DNA from: Methylobacterium cerastii | GTDB taxonomy: Bacteria; Pseudomonadota; Alphaproteobacteria; Rhizobiales; Beijerinckiaceae | Direction: 5' to 3' | Assembly (NCBI RefSeq): GCF_022179125.1 | Contig: NZ_BPQG01000030.1 | Location: 62,001-126,000 of the forward strand | Length of the DNA: 64,000 nucleotides | In this document: positions 29,170 through 39,106 of the stretch, piece by piece | Layout: each line of letters opens with the position of its first letter | Numbering within the stretch: the first letter of the stretch is position 1 | The notes under the pieces: generated by a model | The model's database searches: none | The model's input: the letters and a program-made list of their open reading frames with translations, nothing else | Told to the model about the DNA's origin: nothing | Translations under genes and position numbers: made by a program

Positions 29170-29637
29170 TCAGCTCAGTGCGCGCGCGGCTTCCAGCACC
29201 TCCGCGGCATGGCCCGGCACCTTCACCTTGGGCCAGATCCGCACGATGCGGCCCTCGCGGTCGAGCAGCATCGTCGTGCGCTCGACGCCCATGTACTTGC
29301 GGCCGTACATGCTCTTCTCGACCCAGACGCCATAGGCCTCCAGCATCGCCTTGCTCTCGTCGGAGACGAGCGGGAAGGCGAGGTCGTACTTGGCCGCGAA
29401 CTTGTCGTGGCTCTTCACCGGGTCGGGCGAGACGCCGATCACGACCGTGTCGGCGGCGGTGAAGTCGGCCAGCGATGCGTTGAACGCTTGCGCTTCCAAG
29501 GTGCAGCCGCTCGTGTCGTCCTTCGGATAGAAGTAGAGCACGATCTTGTGACCGGCCTGTTCGGCCAACGCGAGCGTCTTCCCGCCGGAGCCGGGAAGGG
29601 TGAAGTCGGGAGCGTGCTCGCCTTGCGCGAGGGGCAT
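29170..29637 (-). CDS. bcp: thioredoxin-dependent peroxiredoxin Bcp/PrxQ
   Basis: 155 residues of the AhpC/TSA Bcp group. Peroxidatic Cys45 lies in FYPKDDTSGCTLEAQAF. The nearby second Cys of E. coli Bcp (position 50) is replaced by Gln here, so this is a 1-Cys type or uses a distant resolving partner. It reduces H2O2 and alkyl hydroperoxides in the cytoplasm. It is transcribed divergently from the large AsmA-like gene. Confidence 0.93.
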   Translation of the reverse strand: MPLAQGEHAPDFTLPGSGGKTLALAEQAGHKIVLYFYPKDDTSGCTLEAQAFNASLADFTAADTVVIGVSPDPVKSHDKFAAKYDLAFPLVSDESKAMLEAYGVWVEKSMYGRKYMGVERTTMLLDREGRIVRIWPKVKVPGHAAEVLEAARALS

Positions 29638-29807
29638 CGTGCCATCCTTTCGGCCGATTGATGGTTGCTTGGTGCGGAGCCGGCAAGCCCGACGCCCGCA
29701 CTTCGGGCGCGAGCGTCCGGTCCCCTTTCGGAAACGCTTCGCTTAAGGGTCGCGTCCTAGAATGAGCGCATGGTCCGACCCCGCGAACGCGCCGATGCAA
29801 GGTCTTC

Positions 29808-32800
29808 ATGCCTGAGGAAGCGGCCCGGCTCGAGGATACGCCCGGCGCAGGGCGCCCGCGCAAGGCGGTTCGTCGCTGGACGCGGCGCTGCCTGTGGACG
29901 GCCGCCGCCCTGGTCGTCGTGCTCGGCCTCGGTCTCGGCGGGGGCGTCATGCGCCTCGCCTACGGACCGCTGCAGATCGACGGCCTGTCGGCGCGGGTCT
30001 CGGCTGCGCTGGCCGACCGGATCGGGCCGGGCTGGCGCATCGACCTGCGCGACAGCACCCTCGAGATCGATGCCGAGAACGCGCTGGCGTTGCGCGTCAG
30101 CGGGCTCGACATCCGCAACCCGCAAGGGGCGCTGGTCGTGCGCGCGCCGCTCGCCCTCGTCAGCATCGACCCCTGGAGCCTGCTGAGGCTCTCGCCGTCG
30201 CCGCGCTCGATCGAGTTCCGCGACGTGCAGATGACCGCGCTCGTCCACCGCGACGGCTCGATCGCGTTCGCGGCCTCCGAGCCGTCCCATCCCGGCGACG
30301 CCTCGCCGCACACGCCGCCGAGCGTGGACGCGGCCCGCGGCGTGGTCTCGCCGCTCTCGGCCGCCACCGCCTCGATCTTCGGCGTCGTGCTCGATTCCGC
30401 CGGCGTCGTCGGCGCCCTCGATCGCGCGCGCATCACCAACGCCCGCCTGACGCTGATCGACGACGACGCCCGCGAGCGCGCGGTATTCGAGCACGTCAAC
30501 GGCCTGTTCGGCCGCGACCCGAAGCAGGACGCGCGGCTGTTCGAGCTGCGCATCGACGGACCGCACGGGCAATGGCGCTTCGGCGGCACGCTGCGCGAGG
30601 CCGGCGGCACCCGGCGCACCGGAATCATCACCCTCGACGACCTGCCGGCCACCGACCTGCTGCTGCTGTCGGGCCAATCCAAGCTGCCGTTCACCACCGA
30701 CCTGAAGCTCTCGGCCCGGGCCGACATCGCCCTCGACGGCGGCCGCATCGAGGCGATGAAGGCGACGCTGCGCACCAGCGACGGGACCTTCCTCGTCGAG
30801 GAGAAGGACTTCAACCCGGTCACCATCGAGAGCCTGAACGCCGCCTTCAGCTGGGACGAGGCCGCCCGGGTGATGACGCTCGACGGGCTCGACTACCTCG
30901 GCGCCGGCAACGCCGTGAACCTCACCGGCACCTGGGCCGAGGCCAAGGCTGGCGAGGACTTCGCCTGGACCGCCACCCTGTCGAGCCGGAATGCGACCCT
31001 GCGCGGCGCTGCGGCCAAGGACAAGCCGGTGACGATCTCGGCGATGGACGGGCATCTCACCGGCCGGGCCGGCGGCATCGCCATCGACAGCTTCGCCATG
31101 ACCGGCGCCGGCATCCACGGCAACATGAGCGGCACGCTCGGCACCACCGCCGACGACGACGGCCTCACCCTCCACGTCACCGCCAGCGACAGCGAGGCCC
31201 GCACGGCGCTCCGGCTCTGGCCGGAGAACATCGCGCCGGGCGCGCGCAACTACCTCGTCGACGAGCTGCGCGCCGGCCGCATCGACGCCGTCGACATCAC
31301 CGTCGACATGTCGGGCGCCGAGCTCGCCGCGGCGACGCGCGGCGACCCGATGCCGGACAACGCGGTGCACATCGACTTCCGCGTCTCGGACGCGACGCTC
31401 GAGGTCTCGGCCGACGCGCCACCGCTGACCCGGGGCACCGTCGCCGGCACGATCACCGGGCGCACCACCCGGATCCGGAACGTCACCGCCGACATCCGCA
31501 TGGCCGACGGGCGCGCCCTGAACATTTCCGAGGGCGCCTTCGTCATCCCGGAGATCGCGCCCGACAAGGTCGTGGCCGACATCGGCCTGCGCCTGTCGGG
31601 AGGCGCCGACGCGCTGGCCGCCCTGCTCCAGACCAAGATGTTCAAGGCGCTCTCGGGCGTCGAGCTCGACCCGGCGACGGTGAAGGGCCAGGCCGACCTG
31701 CGGATCGGCTTCCCGCTCGACCTCAAGCACATCCCCGACCTGCCGGACCTCCCGGTCGCCGTCACCGGCACGCTCAGCGACCTGACCGTCGACAAGGTCG
31801 TCGGCAAGGACAAGCTCGAATCCGGCCGCTTCGCCGTGAGCTACGATCCGCGCGGCTTCACCCTGAAGGGCGACGCGAAGCTGTCGGGGGCGCCGGTCTC
31901 GATCGACATGCACCAGGCCAAAACCGGCGGCGCCGGCGAGGTGCTGGTCAACCTGACCGCCGACGACGCCCTGCGGGCGCGCAAGGGCCTGCCGACGGCG
32001 CCGCAACTCTCCGGGCCGATCGCGGTCAAGGCCACGATCCCCCTGGTCAAGGCCGGGGCGACGAGGCCGCCAATCCGCGTCGAGGCGGATCTCGCCCGCG
32101 CCGGCATCGACGGGCTGGTGCCGGGCCTGACCAAGGCGGCGGGCAAGGCCGGGCGCCTGACCTTCGCGCTCGTCGACACCGGCCCAGGGATGGACCTGCG
32201 CGACATCGTGCTCGATGCCGGCGTGGCCTCGGCACGCGGCAGCGCCTCGCTCGGCAGCGAGGGCGGCCTGGAGCGGGCGGACCTGACCAACCTGAAGCTT
32301 TCGCCCGGCGACGACATGCGGGTCTCGCTGGAGCGCAGCGGCAACGGCTACCGGGTCGCGGTGAAGGGCGCGGTGGCCGACGCGCGGCCGTTCCTGAAGA
32401 TGATGACCGCGCCCGAGGGCAAGGGCCAGCGCGACGCCAGCCCGAAGGACATCGAGGCGGAGATCCAGCTCGGCATCCTCACCGGCTTCAACGACGAGGC
32501 GCTGACCAACGCCAACGTCAGGCTGACCCTGCGCGGCAAGGACGTACGCTCGGCCGCGATGAGCGGCAAGTTCCGCTCGGCCCCGTTCGTGGCCAGCGTG
32601 ACCAAGGGCGAACGCGGCGCGCCGACGCTGGCGATCGAATCCGGCGACGCCGGCGCGACGCTGCGCTTCGTCGATGTCTACCGGCGGATGTACGGCGGCC
32701 GGCTCAACCTCGGCATCGTGCTCAGCGACGGCCCGCAGGCCGGCGTCGTGCAGATCCGCGAGTTCTCCCTGCGCAACGAGCCGGCCCTGTCGAGCATCAT

Positions 32801-33275
32801 GGCCCAGGGGCCGGAGACGGTGGAGACCGTGGACGCCCGCGGGCGCAAGCGCACGGTGGCGGGGCAGGGCAGCGCGGTGGCCTTCGACCGGATGCGGGCG
32901 AACTTCGTCCGCACCGGCTCGCGCGTCGACTTCTCCGACGCGGCGATCTCGAACGCAGCGATGGGCTTCACCCTGTCGGGCTTCCTCGACACCGCCCGCG
33001 AACGCACCGACATCAACGGCACCTTCGTGCCGCTCTACGGCCTGAACAACATCGTCTCGCAGGTTCCGGTGATCGGCCCATTGCTCGGCGGTGGCCACAA
33101 CGAGGGCCTGTTCGCGGTCAACTTCCGGGTCTCGGGCAAGCTCAACGCGCCGGACGTGAGCGTGAACCCGCTCTCGGCCGTGGCACCGGGCTTCTTGCGA
33201 AAGCTGTTCAGCGCGGGCGGCGGCTCGAACTTCGCCGACGGCGTGCCCCCGGCGGTGCAGGGCGGCGACCGCTGA
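29808..33275 (+). CDS. AsmA-like/DUF3971 (YhdP-type) protein
   Basis: 1155 residues. A cytoplasmic tail, a single TM anchor (CLWTAAALVVVLGLGLGGGVM, residues 29-49), then a very long repetitive beta-rich periplasmic region with DUF3971-type blocks (SVDIDPWSLL-like start, LRLSGGADALAALLQTKMFKALSGVELDPATVKGQADLRIGFPL) and an AsmA-like C-terminal region (AISNAAMGFTLSGFLDTARERTDINGTFVPLYGLNN). Family members YhdP, TamB and YdbH form hydrophobic grooves bridging inner and outer membrane and move phospholipids. The role here is inferred from family. It is one of the largest genes in the window. Confidence 0.85.
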   Translation: MPEEAARLEDTPGAGRPRKAVRRWTRRCLWTAAALVVVLGLGLGGGVMRLAYGPLQIDGLSARVSAALADRIGPGWRIDLRDSTLEIDAENALALRVSGLDIRNPQGALVVRAPLALVSIDPWSLLRLSPSPRSIEFRDVQMTALVHRDGSIAFAASEPSHPGDASPHTPPSVDAARGVVSPLSAATASIFGVVLDSAGVVGALDRARITNARLTLIDDDARERAVFEHVNGLFGRDPKQDARLFELRIDGPHGQWRFGGTLREAGGTRRTGIITLDDLPATDLLLLSGQSKLPFTTDLKLSARADIALDGGRIEAMKATLRTSDGTFLVEEKDFNPVTIESLNAAFSWDEAARVMTLDGLDYLGAGNAVNLTGTWAEAKAGEDFAWTATLSSRNATLRGAAAKDKPVTISAMDGHLTGRAGGIAIDSFAMTGAGIHGNMSGTLGTTADDDGLTLHVTASDSEARTALRLWPENIAPGARNYLVDELRAGRIDAVDITVDMSGAELAAATRGDPMPDNAVHIDFRVSDATLEVSADAPPLTRGTVAGTITGRTTRIRNVTADIRMADGRALNISEGAFVIPEIAPDKVVADIGLRLSGGADALAALLQTKMFKALSGVELDPATVKGQADLRIGFPLDLKHIPDLPDLPVAVTGTLSDLTVDKVVGKDKLESGRFAVSYDPRGFTLKGDAKLSGAPVSIDMHQAKTGGAGEVLVNLTADDALRARKGLPTAPQLSGPIAVKATIPLVKAGATRPPIRVEADLARAGIDGLVPGLTKAAGKAGRLTFALVDTGPGMDLRDIVLDAGVASARGSASLGSEGGLERADLTNLKLSPGDDMRVSLERSGNGYRVAVKGAVADARPFLKMMTAPEGKGQRDASPKDIEAEIQLGILTGFNDEALTNANVRLTLRGKDVRSAAMSGKFRSAPFVASVTKGERGAPTLAIESGDAGATLRFVDVYRRMYGGRLNLGIVLSDGPQAGVVQIREFSLRNEPALSSIMAQGPETVETVDARGRKRTVAGQGSAVAFDRMRANFVRTGSRVDFSDAAISNAAMGFTLSGFLDTARERTDINGTFVPLYGLNNIVSQVPVIGPLLGGGHNEGLFAVNFRVSGKLNAPDVSVNPLSAVAPGFLRKLFSAGGGSNFADGVPPAVQGGDR

Positions 33276-33326
33276 GGGGCCGGATCGCGCGCGGCAAATC
33301 GCCGGTAGGTCGATCGGCCGGGCGGA

Positions 33327-33686
33327 CTACTCCGCGGCCGGCACCCGCATCGCGTCGCAGCCGGCATCCGACGCGTAGGCGTTGACGATCGCGTCGAGGA
33401 GGCCCGGAAAGCGCGCCTCGACCTCGGCGAACCGGGCTTCGTTCCGCATCTCGACGCCATGCCGCGCGCTGCGGATCAGGCCGGCCTCGCGCAGCACCTT
33501 GAAGTGGGTCGAGAGCGACGACTTCGGGATCACCCGGTCGCCGAGGGTGGCCAAAGCCGAGCAGGCGTCGACGCAGCCCGCCCGCATGATCTGCGCGAAG
33601 ATCGCCGCGCGGTTCGGATCGGACAGCGCGTGGAGGATCGCGTCCGGGCGGACGTCCTCGATCGCGGGGTGGAACAGAGATCTCAT
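33327..33686 (-). CDS. ArsR-family winged-helix repressor
   Basis: 119 residues with the ArsR HTH layout: DAILHALSDPNRAAIFAQI, then KSSLSTHFKVLREAGLIRSARHGVEMRNEARFAEVEARFPGLLDAI. Cysteines at CVDACSAL could sense thiols or metals, but there is no canonical ELCVCDL metal box, so a redox or small-molecule signal is as likely. It is divergent from an SDR dehydrogenase gene, with repeat sequences between them that look like its operator. Confidence 0.82.
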   Translation of the reverse strand: MRSLFHPAIEDVRPDAILHALSDPNRAAIFAQIMRAGCVDACSALATLGDRVIPKSSLSTHFKVLREAGLIRSARHGVEMRNEARFAEVEARFPGLLDAIVNAYASDAGCDAMRVPAAE

Positions 33687-33710
33687 CTTTTCCGCATGTG
33701 GGGGCTTGAA

Positions 33711-33741
33711 CCGAACTCCGTTAGTTCTGAATTACCGAACT
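33711..33741. promoter_or_regulatory. probable ArsR-family operator between arsR-like and SDR genes
   Basis: Two copies of CCGAACT (33711-33717 and 33735-33741) start 24 bases apart. Overlapping the first is an inverted repeat GAACT / AGTTC (33713-33717, 33723-33727). A -35-like TTGAAC at 33706 and a -10-like GAATTA at 33729, 17 bases apart, would place the site on the SDR promoter. Autoregulation and SDR repression are inferred. Confidence 0.45.
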
Positions 33742-33795
33742 ATGGGACTAAGGCGGCCATCCTGGAGCCGACCCATGCCAAAGGGGTTAGCATAC

Positions 33796-34542
33796 ATGTC
33801 CAAGCTCGCGGGCAAAGTCGCCGTCGTCACTGGCGCATCGAAGGGCATCGGCGCCGCCATCGCCAAGGGGCTGGCGAAGGAGGGCGCGGCGGTGGTGGTC
33901 AACTACGCGTCGAGCAAGGCCGGCGCGGACGCGGTGGTCGCGGCGATCACCGCGTCGGGCGGCAAGGCGGTCGCGGTCCAGGGCGACGTCTCGCAGGCGG
34001 CGCAGGCGCAGGCCCTCGTCGAGGCGGCGGTGACGCAGTTCGGCCGGCTCGACGTGCTGGTCAACAATTCCGGCCTGTACGAGTTCGCGGCGATCGAGGC
34101 GATCACCGAGGCGCATTACCACAAGCTGTTCGACGTCAACGTGCTCGGCGTGCTGCTGGCGAGCCAGGCGGCCGCCAAGCACCTCGGCGAGGGCGGCAGC
34201 ATCGTCAACATCTCGTCGGCGATCACGGACGTCAACACGCCGACCGCTGCGGTCTACGCCGGCACAAAAGGCGCGGTGAACGCGATTTCCGGCGTGCTCG
34301 CCAACGAGCTCGCGCCGCGCAAGATCCGGGTCAACGTCGTCAGCCCGGGCTACGTGGTGACCGAAGGCACGCACGCGGCCGGCATCGCCGGCTCGGAGAT
34401 GGAGGCCGGCTTCGTGGCGCAGACGCCGCTCGGCCGCGCCGGCCGGCCGGACGACATCGCCGACGTCGTCGCGTTCCTGGCCTCCGACGAGGCCCGCTGG
34501 CTCACCGGCGAGGTCATCACCGCCAGCGGCGGCATCCACTGA
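33796..34542 (+). CDS. SDR family oxidoreductase (FabG-like)
   Basis: 248 residues from ATG 33796. Cofactor site TGASKGIGAAIAKGLA (TGxxxGxG), NNSG in the LVNNSGLYEF segment (Asn in place of Ala in the usual NNAG), the catalytic Ser in NISSAI, and Y-A-G-T-K for the usual YxxxK (VYAGTKGAV). C-terminus typical of FabG-like reductases (WLTGEVITASGGIH). NAD(P)H-dependent carbonyl reduction is expected; the substrate is unknown. Probable control by the divergent ArsR-type repressor. Confidence 0.87.
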   Translation: MSKLAGKVAVVTGASKGIGAAIAKGLAKEGAAVVVNYASSKAGADAVVAAITASGGKAVAVQGDVSQAAQAQALVEAAVTQFGRLDVLVNNSGLYEFAAIEAITEAHYHKLFDVNVLGVLLASQAAAKHLGEGGSIVNISSAITDVNTPTAAVYAGTKGAVNAISGVLANELAPRKIRVNVVSPGYVVTEGTHAAGIAGSEMEAGFVAQTPLGRAGRPDDIADVVAFLASDEARWLTGEVITASGGIH

Positions 34543-34605
34543 CGCACGGTCGCCGCGGATCGACCAGGCCGAGACCCGTTCCGGGCCTCGCTCGGTCAAG
34601 GGCGC

Positions 34606-35895
34606 TCACGCCACGCGCAGCAGCACGTGGCGCTTCTTGCCGAAGGAGAGCTTGAGCACGCCGTTCTTGGCGAAGTCGGCGGTGCGCAACACGGCGCGCT
34701 CGTCGGTGAGCACCACGTCGTCGATGCGCAGGCCCCCGCTCTTGATCTGGCGGCGGGCCTCGCTCGTGGACGGCACCAGCTTGGCGTATTCCGGGCCGAA
34801 GGCGCTTAACACGCCCAGACCCGCGTCGACGAGGTCGCGCGAGACGGTGACGCTCGGCAAATCCTCGGCCAGCGTCCCCTCGACGAAGGTCTTCCGCGCG
34901 GTCTCGGCGGCGGCGTCCGCCGCCTCGCGGCCGTGCATCAGCGCCGTCGCCTCGGTGGCGAGCCGCACCTTGGCCTCGTTGATCCCGGCCCCCCCCTTCG
35001 CGGCGAGCTCGGCGATCTCGGGCAGCGGCAGGAAGGTGAACAGCTTGAGGAAGCGCTCGACGTCGGCGTCCTCGGTGTTCCGCCAGAACTGCCAGTAATC
35101 GTAAGGTATCAGCATCTCCGCATCGAGCCAGACCGCGCCGGCGGCGGTCTTGCCCATCTTGGCGCCGGACGCGGTGGTGAGCAGCGGGCAGGTCAGTCCG
35201 GTGAGGCCGGGCACGCCCATGCGGCGGCCGAGGTCGATCCCGTTGACGATGTTGCCCCACTGGTCGGACCCGCCCATCTGCATCGTGCAGCCGTGGCGGC
35301 GGTTCAGCTCGACGAAGTCGTAGGACTGGAGGATCATGTAGTTGAACTCCAGGAACGAGAGTTCCTGGTCGCGCTCCAGGCGCATCCGCACGCTGTCCAT
35401 CGACATCATGCGGTTGACCGAGAAGTGGCGCCCGACGTCGCGCAGCATCTCGATGTAGTTCAGCTTGGTCAGCCAATCGGCGTTGTCGACCATGATCGCG
35501 CCGGTGGACGAGCCGTCGAAGGCGAGGAAGCGGGCGAAGGTCTTCTGGATGCCGGCCTTGTTCGCCTCGATCTGCTCCAGGCTCAATATCTTTCGCGATT
35601 CGTCGCGCCCCGAGGGATCGCCGACGCGGGTGGTGCCACCGCCCATCAGCGCGATCGGCCGGCCGCCGGTCTTCTGCAGCCAGTGCAGCATCATGATCGA
35701 CAGCAGGTGGCCGATATGGAGCGAGGCCGCTGTGCAGTCGTAGCCGACGTAGCAGGTCAGGCGCCCCTCGGCCGCCGCCGCGTCGACGCCGGCGAAATCC
35801 GAGCATTGGTGCACGTAGCCGCGCTCGGCGAGGACCTTGAGGAACTCGGACTTGGGCGCGAAGGGCTTGGGCGCGAGGGGCTCGGCGGCGGTCAT
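34606..35895 (-). CDS. tyrS: tyrosyl-tRNA synthetase
   Basis: 429 residues from the ATG at 35895; the open frame extends 31 codons further but without similarity. Class I signature [13 protein letters not shown] (HIGH) and GAKMGKT (KMSKS equivalent), tyrosine pocket YDCTAAS and the [10 protein letters not shown] motif, plus a C-terminal S4 RNA-binding domain ([23 protein letters not shown]). Charges tRNA-Tyr. Divergent from anmK, as in many alphaproteobacteria. Confidence 0.95.
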   Translation of the reverse strand: MTAAEPLAPKPFAPKSEFLKVLAERGYVHQCSDFAGVDAAAAEGRLTCYVGYDCTAASLHIGHLLSIMMLHWLQKTGGRPIALMGGGTTRVGDPSGRDESRKILSLEQIEANKAGIQKTFARFLAFDGSSTGAIMVDNADWLTKLNYIEMLRDVGRHFSVNRMMSMDSVRMRLERDQELSFLEFNYMILQSYDFVELNRRHGCTMQMGGSDQWGNIVNGIDLGRRMGVPGLTGLTCPLLTTASGAKMGKTAAGAVWLDAEMLIPYDYWQFWRNTEDADVERFLKLFTFLPLPEIAELAAKGGAGINEAKVRLATEATALMHGREAADAAAETARKTFVEGTLAEDLPSVTVSRDLVDAGLGVLSAFGPEYAKLVPSTSEARRQIKSGGLRIDDVVLTDERAVLRTADFAKNGVLKLSFGKKRHVLLRVA

Positions 35896-36118
35896 GGGAA
35901 TGCAGGCTTCTCGGTTCGAGGCGGGACGCCGGGCGGCGGCACGGGATGCGATCCCGCTCGGCTGGCGCGTCCGCTCGCAAAAGGGCATGAGGCGGCTTGG
36001 GTGTCACTCGCACAACCCCCGTCGCGTCGGCGGCGCCACCGGAGGCGCCCACGGGGACCGGGGGTTTTGCGAGCCGCACTCATAGCAGGGCGACCGGCGA
36101 AAGGCACGGGGGCAGGTC

Positions 36119-37270
36119 ATGACCATGATGCGCGCGATCGGCCTGATGAGCGGGACCTCCCTCGACGGCGTGGACGTCGCCCTGATCGAGACCGACGGCG
36201 AGGCCGTCCACGTGGTGCGGGGCCACAACAACTACCTCGAGCCCCTCGGCCCCACCGGCTACCGCGGCTATTCCGAGGACGAGAAGGGGCTGCTGCGCGC
36301 CGCCACCAAGGATGCCGAGGGCGTGGTCGCGCCGGGCGACCGGCCCGGCCGCCTGCCCGAAGCGGAGGCCTTCGTCACCGAGGCGCATGCACAGGCGGTG
36401 GAGCAGTTCCTCGCCGAGAACGGGCTCTCGGCCGGCGAGATCGACGTGATCGGCTTCCACGGCCAGACGGTGATCCATCGGCCCGACCAGCGCATCACGA
36501 TCCAGGTCGGCGACGGCCAGGCGCTGGCCGACCGGCTGCGCATCCCCGTGGTCTCGGACATGCGCCGCGCCGACATCGAGGCGGGCGGGCAGGGGGCGCC
36601 GCTCGTGCCGGTGTTCCACCAGGCGCTCGCCGCCGCCTCCGGCTTCGAGGGGGCGTTCGGCATCCTCAACATCGGCGGCGTCGCCAACGCGACGCTGATC
36701 GATTCGAAGGGCGGCGTGATCGCCTTCGACACCGGGCCGGGCAACTCGCTGATCGACGAGTGGATGCAGGAGCGCGAGGGCAAGAACCTCGACGACGGCG
36801 GCCGCACCGCCGCGCGCGGCCGCGCCGACGAGCCGCTGCTGGCCTGGCTGCTGACGCACCCGTTCTTCTTCCGGCGGCCGCCGAAGTCGCTCGACCGCAA
36901 CTGGTTCTCGCACAAGCTCGCAGGCCAGCTCTCGACCGAGGACGGCGCGGCGACGCTCACCGCCTTCACCGCCCGCGCGGTCGCCCGGGCGCTGGACCAC
37001 GCACCGGAGATCCCGGCCCGCTGGATCGTCGCCGGCGGCGGGGCCCGAAACGGCGAGCTGGTGCGGCTGCTGAACTATCACCTGCGCGCCGAGATCACGA
37101 TGGCGGACGCGATCGGCTGGTCCTCGGCCTTCCTCGAGGCCCAGGCCTTCGCGCACCTGGCCGTGCGCTCGCTCAAGGGCCTGCCGATCACGTTCCCCTC
37201 GACCACCGGCGTGCGCGAGCCGATGACCGGCGGCGTGCTGGCCCGTCCGCGGGATTCGTCCGGGTCTTGA
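36119..37270 (+). CDS. anmK: anhydro-N-acetylmuramic acid kinase AnmK
   Basis: 383 residues. Signature MRAIGLMSGTSLDGVDVALIETDG, then IGFHGQTVIHRP, LNIGGVANATLID and AFDTGPGNSLIDEWM, all of the AnmK/UPF0075 family. The enzyme opens and phosphorylates 1,6-anhydroMurNAc to MurNAc-6-P for recycling of cell-wall material in the cytoplasm. The last codon overlaps the TTG start of the following MrcB_N-domain gene (TTGA), so they may be co-translated. Confidence 0.94.
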   Translation: MTMMRAIGLMSGTSLDGVDVALIETDGEAVHVVRGHNNYLEPLGPTGYRGYSEDEKGLLRAATKDAEGVVAPGDRPGRLPEAEAFVTEAHAQAVEQFLAENGLSAGEIDVIGFHGQTVIHRPDQRITIQVGDGQALADRLRIPVVSDMRRADIEAGGQGAPLVPVFHQALAAASGFEGAFGILNIGGVANATLIDSKGGVIAFDTGPGNSLIDEWMQEREGKNLDDGGRTAARGRADEPLLAWLLTHPFFFRRPPKSLDRNWFSHKLAGQLSTEDGAATLTAFTARAVARALDHAPEIPARWIVAGGGARNGELVRLLNYHLRAEITMADAIGWSSAFLEAQAFAHLAVRSLKGLPITFPSTTGVREPMTGGVLARPRDSSGS

Positions 37271-37863
37271 GCCTCGGCCATGCCCTTCGACGGATCGTCG
37301 AGGAATACCCCGAGGCCCACCTCGACCCGCCGGCCGGGCACCCGCTCGCAGCTGTGATCCGGAGAAGCGCGCCCGACGAGATGCGGCGCGCGCTCGAACC
37401 GATCGGCGGCGGCTATTGCGTGAAGGGCAGCCCCGGCCGCGGCACGCATTGGGCGGCGGTGCCCTGGCTCGCGGTGTTCGATCCCGCGATCACCACCAGC
37501 GCGACGCGGGGCTACTACCTCGTCTACCTGTTCCCGGCGCATCGGCAGCAGGTCTATTTCTGCCTCGTGCAGGGCACCGTCGCGGCGATCCGTGAGCATG
37601 GGCCGGATGCGGAAGGCTTCTTGCGCCGGAGCGGCGACGCGCTGCGGGCGCGGATGTCGGATTTTGCCGACCGGCTGCCGCTGTCCGCGATCGATCTCGG
37701 CAGGGAAGGCCCGCTGCCCGAGGGCTACGCGGCGGCCCACATCCTCGGCCTCGCCTACGATCTCGATGCGCTGGGCGACGAGCGTCGGCTAAGGCGCGAC
37801 CTTGCGGTCGGGATCGAGGCCTATCGGGCGTTGAAGGCGCGGGGCGGGCTCGTGTTCGACTGA
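37267..37863 (+). CDS. stand-alone MrcB-like N-terminal (DUF3578) domain protein
   Basis: About 198 residues if the TTG at 37267 (overlapping the anmK stop) is the start; no ATG is available, and the next candidate GTG (37354) would remove the conserved EYPEA segment. The sequence HALRRIVEEYPEAH, YCVKGSPGRGTHWAAVPWLAVFDPAITTSATRGYYLVYLF and VYFCLVQGT follows the N-terminal domain of McrB-type restriction subunits (MrcB_N, DUF3578). That domain binds methylated or modified DNA. There is no AAA+ GTPase domain and no McrC nearby, so it is an orphan reader domain of unknown function. Confidence 0.72.
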   Translation: MSLGHALRRIVEEYPEAHLDPPAGHPLAAVIRRSAPDEMRRALEPIGGGYCVKGSPGRGTHWAAVPWLAVFDPAITTSATRGYYLVYLFPAHRQQVYFCLVQGTVAAIREHGPDAEGFLRRSGDALRARMSDFADRLPLSAIDLGREGPLPEGYAAAHILGLAYDLDALGDERRLRRDLAVGIEAYRALKARGGLVFD

Positions 37864-37954
37864 CCGTGCAGCGCACTTCTCCCGCCCCAGCAAAGGGGGA
37901 GGGAAGCGCGCCCGATTTGTGCCCCCGGCGCCCGCGCGCTAGAGCACGCGCACG

Positions 37955-39049
37955 ATGTCCCACAACACGTTCGGCCACCTGTTCCGCGTCACCACCTTCG
38001 GCGAGAGCCACGGGGTCGCCCTCGGCTGCGTCGTCGACGGGTGTCCGCCCGGGCTCGCGCTCGAGGCCGAGGAGATCCAGGCCGAGCTCGACCGGCGCAA
38101 GCCCGGCCAGTCGCGCTTCACCACCCAGCGCCGCGAGCCGGACCAAGTGCGGATCCTGTCCGGCGTCTTCGCCGACGACCGCACGGGCGGGCGCCAGCTC
38201 ACCACCGGCACGCCGATCGCGCTGACGATCGAGAACACCGACCAGCGCTCGAAGGACTATTCCGAAATCCGCGACAGCTACCGCCCGGGTCACGCCGACT
38301 ACGCCTACGACGCCAAGTACGGGTTTCGCGACTATCGCGGCGGTGGGCGCTCGTCGGCGCGGGAGACCGCGGCGCGGGTGGCGGCCGGCGCCATCGCCCG
38401 CAAGGTGATTCCCGGCGTGACGATCCGCGCGGCGTTGGTGCAGATGGGCCCGCACGCGATCGAGCGGTCGCGCTGGGACTGGGACGAGACCGGCAACAAC
38501 CCGTTCTTCTGCCCCGACGCCGAGACCGCTAAATTTTACGAAACCTACCTCGACGCGATCCGAAAGGACGGCTCGTCGATCGGCGCCGTGATCGAGGTGG
38601 TGGCCGAGGGCGTCGCGCCGGGCCTCGGCGCGCCGATCTACGGCAAGCTCGATGCGGATCTCGCCGCCGCGATGATGTCGATCAATGCGGTCAAGGGCGT
38701 CGAGATCGGCGACGGCTTCGCCTCGGCGGCGCTTCGCGGCGAGGACAACGCCGACGAGATGCGCGCCAGCAACGACGGGCGCCCGGCCTTCCTGGCCAAC
38801 CATGCCGGCGGCGTGCTCGGCGGCATCTCGACCGGCCAGCCGATCGTGGTGCGGTTCGCGGTGAAGCCGACCTCGTCGATCCTCACGCCCCGGCGCACCG
38901 TCACGAGCGACAACCGCGACGTCGACCTGATCACGAAGGGCCGCCACGACCCCTGCGTCGGCATCCGCGCCGTGCCCGTCGCCGAGGCGATGATGGCGTG
39001 CGTGCTCGCCGATCACCATCTCCGCCATCGGGGGCAAGTCGGCTCCTGA
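37955..39049 (+). CDS. aroC: chorismate synthase
   Basis: 364 residues. Signatures [47 protein letters not shown] and the C-terminal [23 protein letters not shown]. Conversion of EPSP to chorismate with reduced FMN, the last step of the shikimate pathway. ATG at 37955. Followed 57 nt later by ribB, an order common in alphaproteobacteria; reduced flavin links the two pathways. Confidence 0.96.
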   Translation: MSHNTFGHLFRVTTFGESHGVALGCVVDGCPPGLALEAEEIQAELDRRKPGQSRFTTQRREPDQVRILSGVFADDRTGGRQLTTGTPIALTIENTDQRSKDYSEIRDSYRPGHADYAYDAKYGFRDYRGGGRSSARETAARVAAGAIARKVIPGVTIRAALVQMGPHAIERSRWDWDETGNNPFFCPDAETAKFYETYLDAIRKDGSSIGAVIEVVAEGVAPGLGAPIYGKLDADLAAAMMSINAVKGVEIGDGFASAALRGEDNADEMRASNDGRPAFLANHAGGVLGGISTGQPIVVRFAVKPTSSILTPRRTVTSDNRDVDLITKGRHDPCVGIRAVPVAEAMMACVLADHHLRHRGQVGS

Positions 39050-39106
39050 CCGCGGCGCCCGACGCCTGACCGTCCCCGGACGCAAAGCTCATTCGAGTAC
39101 CGAACC

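Noticed and set aside
29757-33098. 1113-codon minus-strand frame opposite the AsmA-like gene
   Set aside because: Shadow of a long, compositionally biased gene; no recognisable domain and no ribosome site.
33713-33727. GAAC-N7-GTTC upstream of the SDR gene as a LexA box
   Set aside because: The alphaproteobacterial LexA site is a direct repeat (GTTC-N7-GTTC or GAAC-N7-GAAC); this is an inverted pair and fits the ArsR-type operator better.
34933-37266. Upstream part of a 976-codon plus-strand frame that ends as the MrcB_N protein
   Set aside because: This portion is antisense to tyrS and out of frame with anmK; only the segment from about 37267 shows a protein family.
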